Shown here piece after piece: positions 26,291 through 35,184 of a stretch of DNA of 64,000 nucleotides (positions within the stretch are counted from its first letter, which is position 1; each line of letters opens with the position of its first letter). Location: NCBI RefSeq assembly GCF_019492185.1, contig NZ_JAICCF010000001.1, positions 434,001 through 498,000 of the forward strand, written 5' to 3'. The stretch comes from Chitinophaga rhizophila (GTDB lineage Bacteria; Bacteroidota; Bacteroidia; Chitinophagales; Chitinophagaceae). The notes below the pieces were generated by a model. It was given only the letters and a program-made list of their open reading frames with translations. It had not been told where the DNA came from and did not search any database. A program made the translations under genes and the position numbers.

Positions 26291-28942
26291 TCAATTATTG
26301 ATACTGTTTAAAATATTTAGTGTCTCATCCATTACCTCTACTGATTCTGTGATAGTAGTCTCCAGCATTTCATCTTTAGTCACATTACCTGTCAGGTAAG
26401 CAGCCAGCCCCTGGATATTCGGATATTCAAAAATGGTCATCGGAGCCACTTCCTTCTTTATACCTTCAATACTGTTAATGGCGTTCACCATCCTGATAAG
26501 TTTGAGTGAGGTGCCGCCTATTTCAAAGAAATTGCTGTCCACACTGATATCTGCTGTTCCCAGGTGCAGGATCTCTGCCCATAGTTCTACCAGGTGGCGT
26601 TCAATATTGCTTTCGGGGGCCACATATGCTTTGCGGATAATATCGCGGGAAGTAACTGCAGGTAATGCTTTGCGGTTAATCTTTCCGTTAGGGGTCAATG
26701 GAATCACATCCAGCGCCACATAAAAACTGGGCGTCATATAGTCCGGCAGCTTCCTCAGCAGGTATTCACGCAAGGCGCTTTTATCAATCGCTGCACCCGC
26801 TACATAATAGGCAACCAGCATCATTTCCCCATTTACTTCGCGCACATCTGCCACCACTTGCCTGATGGTTTCATCAAAACGGGCAATGTTCACTTCTACA
26901 TCGCCCAGTTCTACGCGGTTACCACGTACTTTCACCTGCTGATCCCTTCTGCCCAGGAACTCAATGATTCCGTCCGGCAACCAGCGGCCAAGATCTCCTG
27001 TTTTATAGATCCTGCCATATGTTATAGTATCGACAAACTTTTCGCCGGTTAACTGGTCATTGTTGAGATACCCTAAGCCTACGCCAGTACCTCCTATACA
27101 TATTTCACCGGCTACACCTACGGGCACGACCTGTTCATGGCTGTTGAGGATGTACACCGTAGTATTACGTACAGGTCTTCCGATTGGTATATTAGCCGTT
27201 TCTGTATCTCTTAAGAGGTGATAAACCGATACATCGCTGGCCTCACTAGGTCCGTAACTATTGTAAAACTGTACTTCAGGATATACCTGTTGCAGCTTCC
27301 TGACCTGCCTGATATCAATTGCTTCCCCGCCAAGAATCACCTTCTTCAGAGAAGCCAACTGTGACAGGTCTACTTCCAGCAGACTATAGTACAGCACGGG
27401 GGCTGCATTGATAATGGTGATTTTGTTCGTCCCGATGAATGCAGCGGTACGCTGAGGGTGGAAGTCATTATCAGGATATATGGTTGCTCCTGCTATCAGC
27501 GGAGCAAAATAATTTTTCTGTGTAAGATCAAAACTGGCATTACTGATAATACCTACACGGTCTGCAGCCGTTATACCCATTTCATGTATGTACCAATTGA
27601 TGGTATTTGTAAAACCGCGATAGGTATTGACTGCGCCTTTCGGATTACCGGTAGAACCGGAAGTATACATCAGATATACGATATCATCCGGAGTAATGCT
27701 GATACCAGTTGCAGCGGCGGATAAGCCCCCTGCCTCTGCATGAAACTCCTTCACAATATGCTCATCTATTGTCAGCATACAGCCGGCGTCCTTAAGAATG
27801 TACTTCAGGCGTTCTTCCGGCAGATTCGGATCAGCGACAACATAGGCATGGCCGGATTTCAACACACCCAGCAGCGTAATGATCAGATCATCTGATTTAC
27901 GTACGGTCAGTCCGATATAACGGCCGCTATCATTGCCTTTTTGTAACAGGTAATGAGCAAACTTGTTAGATAGTTCGTCCAGTGACCGATAACTCACGTT
28001 TCTTCCTTCAAAGGATACGGCGGTATTATCTGGTGTACGGGCTACCTGCGCAGCAAACAGATCCAGCAATGTTGCAGCGCTATCGTATGCAACCGCTGTA
28101 TCGTTAAAGCCATGAATAATAGCTTCTTTTTCAGCAGCTGTCATAAATGAAAGCTCTTCCACAACAGTTGCGGGCTGCAACAGGATATCCGCCAGCAACT
28201 GTTCCAGGTGTACAAATGTTCTCAACAGCAACTGCGGGTGGTAGCCCTTCCCATTACACGTCATACCAATTGTCAGCGTCGTGTCGCCGCTTATAGTAAA
28301 AACGATGTCCCAGGGAAACGTTACGGGTAAGTCATCCGTATCCGTCACCAGTATTCCGCTCTGCAAACGGAAGCGCTGCACAATGTCTGCAAAACCGAAA
28401 GTGTTATGTCGCTTTGCTTCTTTTTCTGTTACTTTTTCCTTTTCCAATACTGCATCAAAACCACTTCCGGCATCAATGCAGTTTCTGACAGTCAGCACAT
28501 CATTCTGACCGGTAGTATAAGAACAGATATTGATATCTTTCAGACCAGTATACCTGTAAAACAGGGTTCTTACCACTGCCTTAAGCAGCGTTATCAACGA
28601 TACCTGGTGCTGTATGGCAAAGTCTTTTAAACGGGTAGTCAGTGATTCCCGGAGAATATGGGTTAATTGAACAGGCCCGCTTACAGTCTCATTGCCGGCC
28701 CTGAAGCAGGCCAGATCTGTCAATGGCTGCTCTTCTTCAAACTGTTTTTCCCAGTATTGCTGGTCGTGCGCCTGCTGACGGCTGCGCAGGTATGTTATCA
28801 GCGCTTCCTTATGCGCTCCGAGGTAGGCCTTATCACTCTCTGTCAGGTGCTTCAATACCCCTACGAGACGCAGGTTGCTCCCGGAATCATCCAGCAGGAG
28901 GTCTATACCTTTATTTCTTAGTTGTGTGATTAATTCCAACAT
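26291..28942 (-). CDS. NRPS NrpC: TubC docking-half C-A(unknown)-T
   Basis: An 883-residue protein. Residues ~1-53 form a TubC N-terminal docking domain (LLLDDSGSNLRLVG, AHKEALITYLR). Residues ~60-290 look like only the C-terminal lobe of a condensation domain (start QQYWEKQFEEE); the half with HHxxxDG is absent, so it cannot condense. The A domain (about 295-785) has YLMYTSGSTGNPKG and YGPSEAS. Aligned specificity residues are D-L-K-N-I-G-S-D-V-K, which I cannot match with confidence to a known amino acid. T (about 800-875) carries Ser in IGGTSL. The condensation onto its residue is probably done by the C domain at the end of NrpB. It hands its aminoacyl chain to the PKS whose gene follows by 8 bp. 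Confidence 0.88.
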   Translation of the reverse strand: MLELITQLRNKGIDLLLDDSGSNLRLVGVLKHLTESDKAYLGAHKEALITYLRSRQQAHDQQYWEKQFEEEQPLTDLACFRAGNETVSGPVQLTHILRESLTTRLKDFAIQHQVSLITLLKAVVRTLFYRYTGLKDINICSYTTGQNDVLTVRNCIDAGSGFDAVLEKEKVTEKEAKRHNTFGFADIVQRFRLQSGILVTDTDDLPVTFPWDIVFTISGDTTLTIGMTCNGKGYHPQLLLRTFVHLEQLLADILLQPATVVEELSFMTAAEKEAIIHGFNDTAVAYDSAATLLDLFAAQVARTPDNTAVSFEGRNVSYRSLDELSNKFAHYLLQKGNDSGRYIGLTVRKSDDLIITLLGVLKSGHAYVVADPNLPEERLKYILKDAGCMLTIDEHIVKEFHAEAGGLSAAATGISITPDDIVYLMYTSGSTGNPKGAVNTYRGFTNTINWYIHEMGITAADRVGIISNASFDLTQKNYFAPLIAGATIYPDNDFHPQRTAAFIGTNKITIINAAPVLYYSLLEVDLSQLASLKKVILGGEAIDIRQVRKLQQVYPEVQFYNSYGPSEASDVSVYHLLRDTETANIPIGRPVRNTTVYILNSHEQVVPVGVAGEICIGGTGVGLGYLNNDQLTGEKFVDTITYGRIYKTGDLGRWLPDGIIEFLGRRDQQVKVRGNRVELGDVEVNIARFDETIRQVVADVREVNGEMMLVAYYVAGAAIDKSALREYLLRKLPDYMTPSFYVALDVIPLTPNGKINRKALPAVTSRDIIRKAYVAPESNIERHLVELWAEILHLGTADISVDSNFFEIGGTSLKLIRMVNAINSIEGIKKEVAPMTIFEYPNIQGLAAYLTGNVTKDEMLETTITESVEVMDETLNILNSINN

Positions 28943-28982
28943 GTTTCTTTCAATTCTTGTTATTGAATAAGTATTCCCGCCG

Positions 28983-31900
28983 TTAGATGATCAACTCTCC
29001 AAATTCATCGTCGCCTGTCATTGCTACACCTGACAGCTCTTCCGGTAATGTGCCGATGGTCCTGTCGAGGAAGGCAGGGTAAGTGCTCAGCATCTGCTCA
29101 TACCGGCTGAGGAACTGTAACATTGTTTCATGACGGAATAACCTTGTGTTGTATTCCAGTCTGAGCAGCATCTCACTACGACGGAACGTAACATCTATCT
29201 TAAAGTCAATCTTTGCTACGTCCATCAGATCTGCGGAAGATGTATACTCACTGATGACCGCACCACTCGCCAACCTGGGGTTTAACGCCATGTTTTCTTC
29301 ATGATGGAAAATGATGGTCGTATCAAATACAGGATTCCTGGAATAATCAGTGTGCTGCACAAACTGCTCTACCATAAGGTCAAACGGATAGTCTTCATTT
29401 GCATAGCTTTTCAGAAACTCCTGACTATTGTACCTCACATATTCTTCTAATGTCAGCGCTGGATCAACAGTCATCTTCAATGGGAGAAAATTGATAAATG
29501 AACCGATCAGTGGCTCCAGATCAATATGCGTTCTGCCGGAAGTGATGGTACCGATAATGAATTGTTCCTGCGCAGTATACTGATACAGTAACAAGCCGAA
29601 TAAAGCAATACAGAAATCTGTCTGGTTGATATTCTTTTTCTCCAGCACAGCCCTGATACCTTCCAGCCGTTCTCCATCTATCACCAGCGTTCTTGCATAA
29701 CCTTCATGCGAGATCATCGCCGGCCGTTCATTATCCAGGGGGAAGCTCACTGAAGGGATACCTGCGCTCAGAAAATGCTTCCAGAATGTTTCCTGGGTTG
29801 CATACTTTCTTTCATGCCAGTATACATAGTCTTTATACTGTATCTGCAGCGGCTTCAGTGACGGGGTGATGCGACTGAACATGGCATTATATACCGCAAT
29901 TACCTCTTTATAGATAATTTCCCGGGACCACCCGTCACTTACAATGTGATGTAGTGTGATCAACAGGATGTGGTCATCGTCTGCTACCTTCAGTAAGGTA
30001 GTCCGGATAGGAATATCCTGGTCAAGATCGAAAGGTGTAAGGCTTTCCGTTTTGATCAGCTCTGCCGGGTCTCCGCTCACCTCAATGACTGGTATATCAA
30101 ATGCTACCTGATCAGCAGGCAGTACGTACTGATAAATGTCTCCGTCTGCAAAACGGAACAGTGTACGGAGCGATTCATGCCTTGCTATCAGATACCGGAA
30201 TGCATCAGTAAACAGCGCAGTATCCAACGCGCCTTCAATCCTATAAGACAAGGGAACATTAAACAGATGCCTGTTTTCTTTTCTTAAAGAAGACAACCAC
30301 ATCCGCTTCTGTGAATTAGACACTTTATAGCGCTCCTGTTGAGGAACGGGTGTAATATGTTCATACCATTCCTGCCCGGATACCGGCAATAGTCCGGCAA
30401 GCAGGTAAGGCGTTGGATTATTATAAATATCCTTCAGGGTAAGTTTTACTGAAAATTCCTTATGTACGCGGCTCAGCAGCTGAATCGCTTTGAGACTATG
30501 ACCTCCTGCACTGAAAAAGTTATCATCTGCCTCCAGGTGAGGGGCCTTCAGTACATCTCTCCAAAGGTTGATCATTTGCTGCTGTACCGGGGAGTAACCC
30601 TGCATATCTGCAACGGGCGACTTCTCCAGCATTTTGTCCAACTGCTTGTAGTCAGTTTTATTATTGGCGGTGACGGGAATTTTATCTGTTTGCACCAGGA
30701 AGGAAGGAACCATATAGTCAGGCAGGAAAGCCTTCAATGTCTCCTTCAGGTTATCCGTATCCACTTTCTCGGCCGAGATCAAAAAGGCTACCAGCACCGG
30801 TTCTCCACCGGTCTGCTGTACATATACTACTGCCCTGCTTATGCCTGGCAAAGCAGCGATTACGTGCCTCACCTCTTCAGGTTCTACACGGTACCCCCTG
30901 ATCTTAACCTGATTATCACTTCTACCCAGGAATAAGATGTCTCCGTTCAGGAACTGAATACCCACATCTCCAGTCGCATATAATCTGCCATACACAGGGT
31001 GCTCAATAAATTTCTGCGCAGTCAGTACAGGCTGATGCAGATATCCCTGTGCCAGTCCGGCTCCTCCTATGTAAATGTTCCCTATCACACCCGGCGATAC
31101 TGGCGAAAGCAATGCGTCGAGCAGAAAAGCTGTATTATTATGAATAGGCTGGCCGATAACAGGACGTGCCTGATAGGCATCCAGCCGGGTTATGTCTATT
31201 CGATGCGCTATACATCCAACGGTTGTCTCTGTCGGACCATAATGATTCACGAACTGTATATGCGGAGCAATACGATGTGCCTGCTGTACATCCGCTACGT
31301 TGATTTTCTCTCCACCAAGCAGTATCATTCTTAACGCCGAATGCTCCAGGGTTCCGGCATTAACCGCATTTATCAGCAAGCCAAAGTAGGCGGGCGTCAG
31401 TTTAAGATAGGTGATGCTGTGGGAAAGGATATACTTTAAGACCTCGTCTGTCTGATACAGCATTTCTTTGTCCACAAAATGAATTGTGCCTCCAGAAAGT
31501 ACTGTACCCCAGGTAGCGGTATAGCCCAGGTCGAACGCATAGGATGATAGCAGTATGGAGCTGTCACCACTGTCTACACCCAAATCTGCCTGTAGCCATT
31601 GTACGTAGTTCACTAATGAACTGTCAGTAATAGCAACTCCTTTTGGCTTGCCTGTCGTTCCTGATGTATAGATCACGTAGGCAACGTCTAATGGGTTCCG
31701 GACAGGCAATTTAACATTTACTACTGTCTGCTGCTCATGCCTGTAATAAAGTGGCGTAACATCTGGGATAGCAGTTGTCAGCGTTGTATATTTTTCTTCG
31801 GTGAGTATATACTTCAGCGCTGCATCGGCCGCAATGTGTATCATTCTCTCCCGGCTGTCTGTAGCGTCCACTGGTACGTAAGCTGCTCCGGCCTTTAATA

Positions 31901-33296
31901 TTCCCAGCATGAATACCATGAGCGAATATCCGGCATCGCACAGTATACCGATGCGATCTCCATTGCCGATGCCTTTCTGGGCAAGCAGCATTGCCAGCGC
32001 GGTAGCATCTTTATCCAGTTGTCCGTAAGTATATGAGCCAGTTTCATCTACAACTGCAGTCTTTGTCAGGTACTCGTCTGCAAGTGATAAGAATATACTT
32101 GTCACCGTCTCAGTTTGCGCCGCCGTAACATTTTCTTCAGCCGGCATTGCGGTAGTCAGTGAAGGTAATTGTCCGATTGTGGCTACACCACCTGATAACA
32201 ATTGCATGCAGTAATGGGCCCACAACTGGATCACGAAGGCCGCATCTTCTTCTTCAAACTGGGCGGCATCGTATATATAGGTCGCTGTTATTGCTGTGTT
32301 GGTATGATGCACCTGCAATCTGAGTCTTAGTGCAGGATCGTCTACACTGCTCCCCGCAATTGTAAACGTGTCTTCTTCTGCAAACAGTTCCTGGTCAATA
32401 TATTCAAACTGAAAGCCTAGTTGCGTCATAGCAAACTTAGCATAGGTTTCGTTTACAGGTACAAATTCCTTCTGTTCTTCAATGTTGTTCAGCGCTGACT
32501 GAATAATTGAGATATAGTCAGGCAGAGTTGTATCCTGGGTGACCGTACCCGGCTGAAATGGCAGCGTGATGGCGAATGCACCCGTATTTTGGTACAGCTG
32601 ACTAAAACTTCTGCCATGATGCACATATCCCATGCGGAATGCTTCTTCCTCACCGGAAAGCTTCCATAGTACCAGGTACCAGGCTGCCAGCAACATTACT
32701 TCTTTCTGGGAACCCTCTGCATATGCTGTGGCTAGCGTCTTATTGGCGGTAAGCGTATGACTAAACAGCTTTGCAGGTTTACCGGTAACTGTGCTGAAAC
32801 TGATTTTCGGCGGTATGTCTGCGCGGGTATTGTTTTCCCAATATTGCCGGTTACTATCCTCCTGCCCTGCAGGCAACTGATTTTTCCAGGCAGCATATTG
32901 CAGGTAGTCTATTTCCGGCGCGGCCGCCGGCCTTCCGTTGTATGCTGCAAGGATCTTATGCATCAAAGCAACCAGGCTCCAGCTGTCGTAGAAATAGCTA
33001 TCTGCTTCCATCTCCACCAGCATAGCGCCATCCTGAGCAGGCGTCCGTTTTATACGCAATGCCGGTAACTGTCCTTCCTCCTGCATTACTACAGGAATAC
33101 CTTCTTCTTCATAATAACGCACCACCATCTGTTGATGTGGTTCTTCGGAGCTCACCTCCCGGATGGCAGTATCCAACTTACCGCTATCTGCCACCTGTAC
33201 GAGAAACGACATAGTGGTCTGTGCGGGTTCCCGGTCGTTACTGTTTATATACAGGAGTTGTTGCTGGGGCGACAATTCATAGGTCTGTTTACGCAT
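28983..33296 (-). CDS. NRPS NrpB: degenerate C-A(Asp)-T-C
   Basis: A 1437-residue synthetase. The N-terminal domain (about 1-390) has the length and order of a C domain, but the catalytic HHxxxDG aligns with DSYFYDS, so both His are lost and it should be inactive. The A domain (about 400-880) has YVIYTSGTTGKPKG. The aligned code D-L-T-K-L-G-H-V-G-K is nearest the aspartate code DLTKVGHIGK; Asn (E at position 322) is the alternative. T (about 895-965) has Ser in AGGHSL. The terminal C (about 980-1410) has an intact HHIVSDG. The gene begins 1 bp after the dioxygenase-aldolase gene, which fits hydroxylation of the bound Asp. The acidic tail DDEFGELII is a plausible partner for the TubC domain of NrpC. 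Confidence 0.9.
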   Translation of the reverse strand: MRKQTYELSPQQQLLYINSNDREPAQTTMSFLVQVADSGKLDTAIREVSSEEPHQQMVVRYYEEEGIPVVMQEEGQLPALRIKRTPAQDGAMLVEMEADSYFYDSWSLVALMHKILAAYNGRPAAAPEIDYLQYAAWKNQLPAGQEDSNRQYWENNTRADIPPKISFSTVTGKPAKLFSHTLTANKTLATAYAEGSQKEVMLLAAWYLVLWKLSGEEEAFRMGYVHHGRSFSQLYQNTGAFAITLPFQPGTVTQDTTLPDYISIIQSALNNIEEQKEFVPVNETYAKFAMTQLGFQFEYIDQELFAEEDTFTIAGSSVDDPALRLRLQVHHTNTAITATYIYDAAQFEEEDAAFVIQLWAHYCMQLLSGGVATIGQLPSLTTAMPAEENVTAAQTETVTSIFLSLADEYLTKTAVVDETGSYTYGQLDKDATALAMLLAQKGIGNGDRIGILCDAGYSLMVFMLGILKAGAAYVPVDATDSRERMIHIAADAALKYILTEEKYTTLTTAIPDVTPLYYRHEQQTVVNVKLPVRNPLDVAYVIYTSGTTGKPKGVAITDSSLVNYVQWLQADLGVDSGDSSILLSSYAFDLGYTATWGTVLSGGTIHFVDKEMLYQTDEVLKYILSHSITYLKLTPAYFGLLINAVNAGTLEHSALRMILLGGEKINVADVQQAHRIAPHIQFVNHYGPTETTVGCIAHRIDITRLDAYQARPVIGQPIHNNTAFLLDALLSPVSPGVIGNIYIGGAGLAQGYLHQPVLTAQKFIEHPVYGRLYATGDVGIQFLNGDILFLGRSDNQVKIRGYRVEPEEVRHVIAALPGISRAVVYVQQTGGEPVLVAFLISAEKVDTDNLKETLKAFLPDYMVPSFLVQTDKIPVTANNKTDYKQLDKMLEKSPVADMQGYSPVQQQMINLWRDVLKAPHLEADDNFFSAGGHSLKAIQLLSRVHKEFSVKLTLKDIYNNPTPYLLAGLLPVSGQEWYEHITPVPQQERYKVSNSQKRMWLSSLRKENRHLFNVPLSYRIEGALDTALFTDAFRYLIARHESLRTLFRFADGDIYQYVLPADQVAFDIPVIEVSGDPAELIKTESLTPFDLDQDIPIRTTLLKVADDDHILLITLHHIVSDGWSREIIYKEVIAVYNAMFSRITPSLKPLQIQYKDYVYWHERKYATQETFWKHFLSAGIPSVSFPLDNERPAMISHEGYARTLVIDGERLEGIRAVLEKKNINQTDFCIALFGLLLYQYTAQEQFIIGTITSGRTHIDLEPLIGSFINFLPLKMTVDPALTLEEYVRYNSQEFLKSYANEDYPFDLMVEQFVQHTDYSRNPVFDTTIIFHHEENMALNPRLASGAVISEYTSSADLMDVAKIDFKIDVTFRRSEMLLRLEYNTRLFRHETMLQFLSRYEQMLSTYPAFLDRTIGTLPEELSGVAMTGDDEFGELII

Positions 33297-33297
33297 G

Positions 33298-35184
33298 CTA
33301 TATATTTATGGATTCCGGGTAATACTCACCGAGGTCAGGGTATTCACGTTCTACTCTTCTGGCAAGAGCATCAAACTCTATCTTAAAACCTAGCGGATTA
33401 GCAATCCAATCCTTGGATTCACGTGCAACATCGCTGTCAACAAGACTGATCTTTGCATTTAGTTCCCTGGCTTTTACGTTCAGGCGCATTGCCCGCTCAA
33501 GACAGATAGTATACATGATGGCAGTCTCAATATCATCGCCACAGGTAATGCTGCCATGATTTGCCAGTATCGCTACACTGTTATCCTGTAGGGCGCTGGT
33601 AAGTTTTGCTGCGCTGTCGAGATTATTGACCGGGCCATCAAAGTCCTTGTAAACAATATGGTTTTCGTAGAACATACAACTGTTCTGATCTATTGGCAAT
33701 ATGCGGCAATCTTCCAGGGCGGAGAACAGGGTACCCCATGGAGAGTGAGTATGAACGATACAATGAATATCTTTATTTGCCTGATGGATACTGGAATGTA
33801 TGCAGAACCCGGCCACATTAATTGGGTGATCGCCTTCTACTACGTTGCCATTTTCGTCTACCAGGATGAGATTATCAGGGGTCACTTCGTCAAACAGTAC
33901 GCCGAAAGGGTTTACCCAGAACAGATTTTCAGACCCTGGCACTTTCACACTGATATGCCCACTGATACTTCCTTCGTCGAGATCGAGCATCCGCAACATA
34001 CGGCACGCCAGGGCAAGCTTGTACTTCAGCATCTGTTTGCTGTTACCATATCTGGACTCTTTTGTGAAGAAGTGACGGGCAGTATTCTGGCGGGAACTAC
34101 TAACAATATTCTCAGGAGTGTTACTCTCTTGTTTTACCGGGGCATAGTTTTTAATACCATCTTCTTCAGACATGGATACGAAGAGGCTTCTTTTGCCCGT
34201 ATAAGATTCACGACCGTGGGTATAACCCACGTTGTCCATCAGTAGCAGGTCACCTTTCTGCCAGTCAAATTTAAACATGACTTTATCGTAGGCGTGACGT
34301 ACTGCATCCAGGTCTTCCACAGCGATATCAGATCCATCTCCATAGAAAGTGTTCCTTGGAAGATTTTCCTTACCATAAGTCTCTACGAGATAGTTCACTA
34401 CGTCTTCATTCAGGTTGGAATAGTGAAAGAGATGCGCCTGGTTAAACCAGATCTTCTCTCCGGAAATTTTGTCAATAATGGTTGCCTGTGCTACCTGCGA
34501 TATCCTGAGCCGGTTATCATCCAGCCATTTGAAGGTCATTTTTCGCTCTTTGCAGTAGGCCTCTACTGCAGCTTTGTCACCGGTGCCAAAGAACTGTTCC
34601 CAGCTGATGTCCATCTCGTCTGAGAAGTTACGGACGTACATGATGCCACCCCGAGCTTCAAACCGTTCTACAATGGATGCAGGTATCTGCTTTAATACGG
34701 CCGCACTGCTACATACAGGGGTTTGTCCGCCGGTTTCTGATGGCTGTTCACAATAGAAGAACAGCTTCTTTGGCCAGAAATCGGAATAGGAATGCTCATT
34801 ATGCTGAGGTATTTTCTGTTCTTTCGGATATTCTGTTGAAGTATAGATAGCGTCATCCAGTTTAGTTCGCGGAGTAGAAGGTTCTGAATACTCCAGTGCT
34901 TTACTATCAGAAGTGATCTTTACAATCTCTGCAAATTCCGGCTTACCATTGACCTCAAATCCTCTGAAAAGCAGTATGCGATCTTTTTTGTACAAAGACC
35001 TTACCCATTCATTGTTGGCTTCTATCCACTGCTGAAGAGAAGTGCCCTGCGCTACGGCAGTTACGACCCTAATCTTCGTATACTCATTACCTATCTGTTG
35101 CAGGGTTACATCTGCCGGTGCCTGTACACCTGCTTTGATTTCTTTGGGTTTAGATCTGAGCAGATCTTCAAGAGTGTTTTTCAT
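33298..35184 (-). CDS. Fused Fe(II)/2-oxoglutarate dioxygenase (TauD/SyrP-like) and class II aldolase
   Basis: A 628-residue fusion. ATG 35184 overlaps the NrpA end by 17 bp; a longer frame to 35274 lies inside NrpA. Residues ~5-370 form a TauD/clavaminate-synthase-like domain with the metal facial triad H128-x-E130 (QHNEHSYSDFWP) and His323 (YTHGRESYTG), and a 2-oxoglutarate-binding Arg in TGKRSLF. SyrP-type members beta-hydroxylate carrier-bound Asp. Residues ~385-610 form a class II aldolase/adducin domain with metal-ligand His in HTHSPWG (478, 480) and ANHGS (543). The gene sits between NrpA and the Asp-specific NrpB. Asp beta-hydroxylation is a good inference. The role of the aldolase half is unclear: retro-aldol cleavage of beta-hydroxy-Asp or a structural role are options. 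Confidence 0.88.
   Translation of the reverse strand: MKNTLEDLLRSKPKEIKAGVQAPADVTLQQIGNEYTKIRVVTAVAQGTSLQQWIEANNEWVRSLYKKDRILLFRGFEVNGKPEFAEIVKITSDSKALEYSEPSTPRTKLDDAIYTSTEYPKEQKIPQHNEHSYSDFWPKKLFFYCEQPSETGGQTPVCSSAAVLKQIPASIVERFEARGGIMYVRNFSDEMDISWEQFFGTGDKAAVEAYCKERKMTFKWLDDNRLRISQVAQATIIDKISGEKIWFNQAHLFHYSNLNEDVVNYLVETYGKENLPRNTFYGDGSDIAVEDLDAVRHAYDKVMFKFDWQKGDLLLMDNVGYTHGRESYTGKRSLFVSMSEEDGIKNYAPVKQESNTPENIVSSSRQNTARHFFTKESRYGNSKQMLKYKLALACRMLRMLDLDEGSISGHISVKVPGSENLFWVNPFGVLFDEVTPDNLILVDENGNVVEGDHPINVAGFCIHSSIHQANKDIHCIVHTHSPWGTLFSALEDCRILPIDQNSCMFYENHIVYKDFDGPVNNLDSAAKLTSALQDNSVAILANHGSITCGDDIETAIMYTICLERAMRLNVKARELNAKISLVDSDVARESKDWIANPLGFKIEFDALARRVEREYPDLGEYYPESINI

Noticed and set aside
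26282..26294. TTG start at 26294 for the PKS with ATGA-like overlap
   Set aside because: The codon at 26294 is TTG; the ATG four codons later is 8 bp after the NrpC stop and is the better start.
26291..28942. Frameshift or assembly error explaining the half-C of NrpC
   Set aside because: The frame is continuous from a TubC docking domain into the half-C, and NrpA and NrpB show the same trend at their N-termini.
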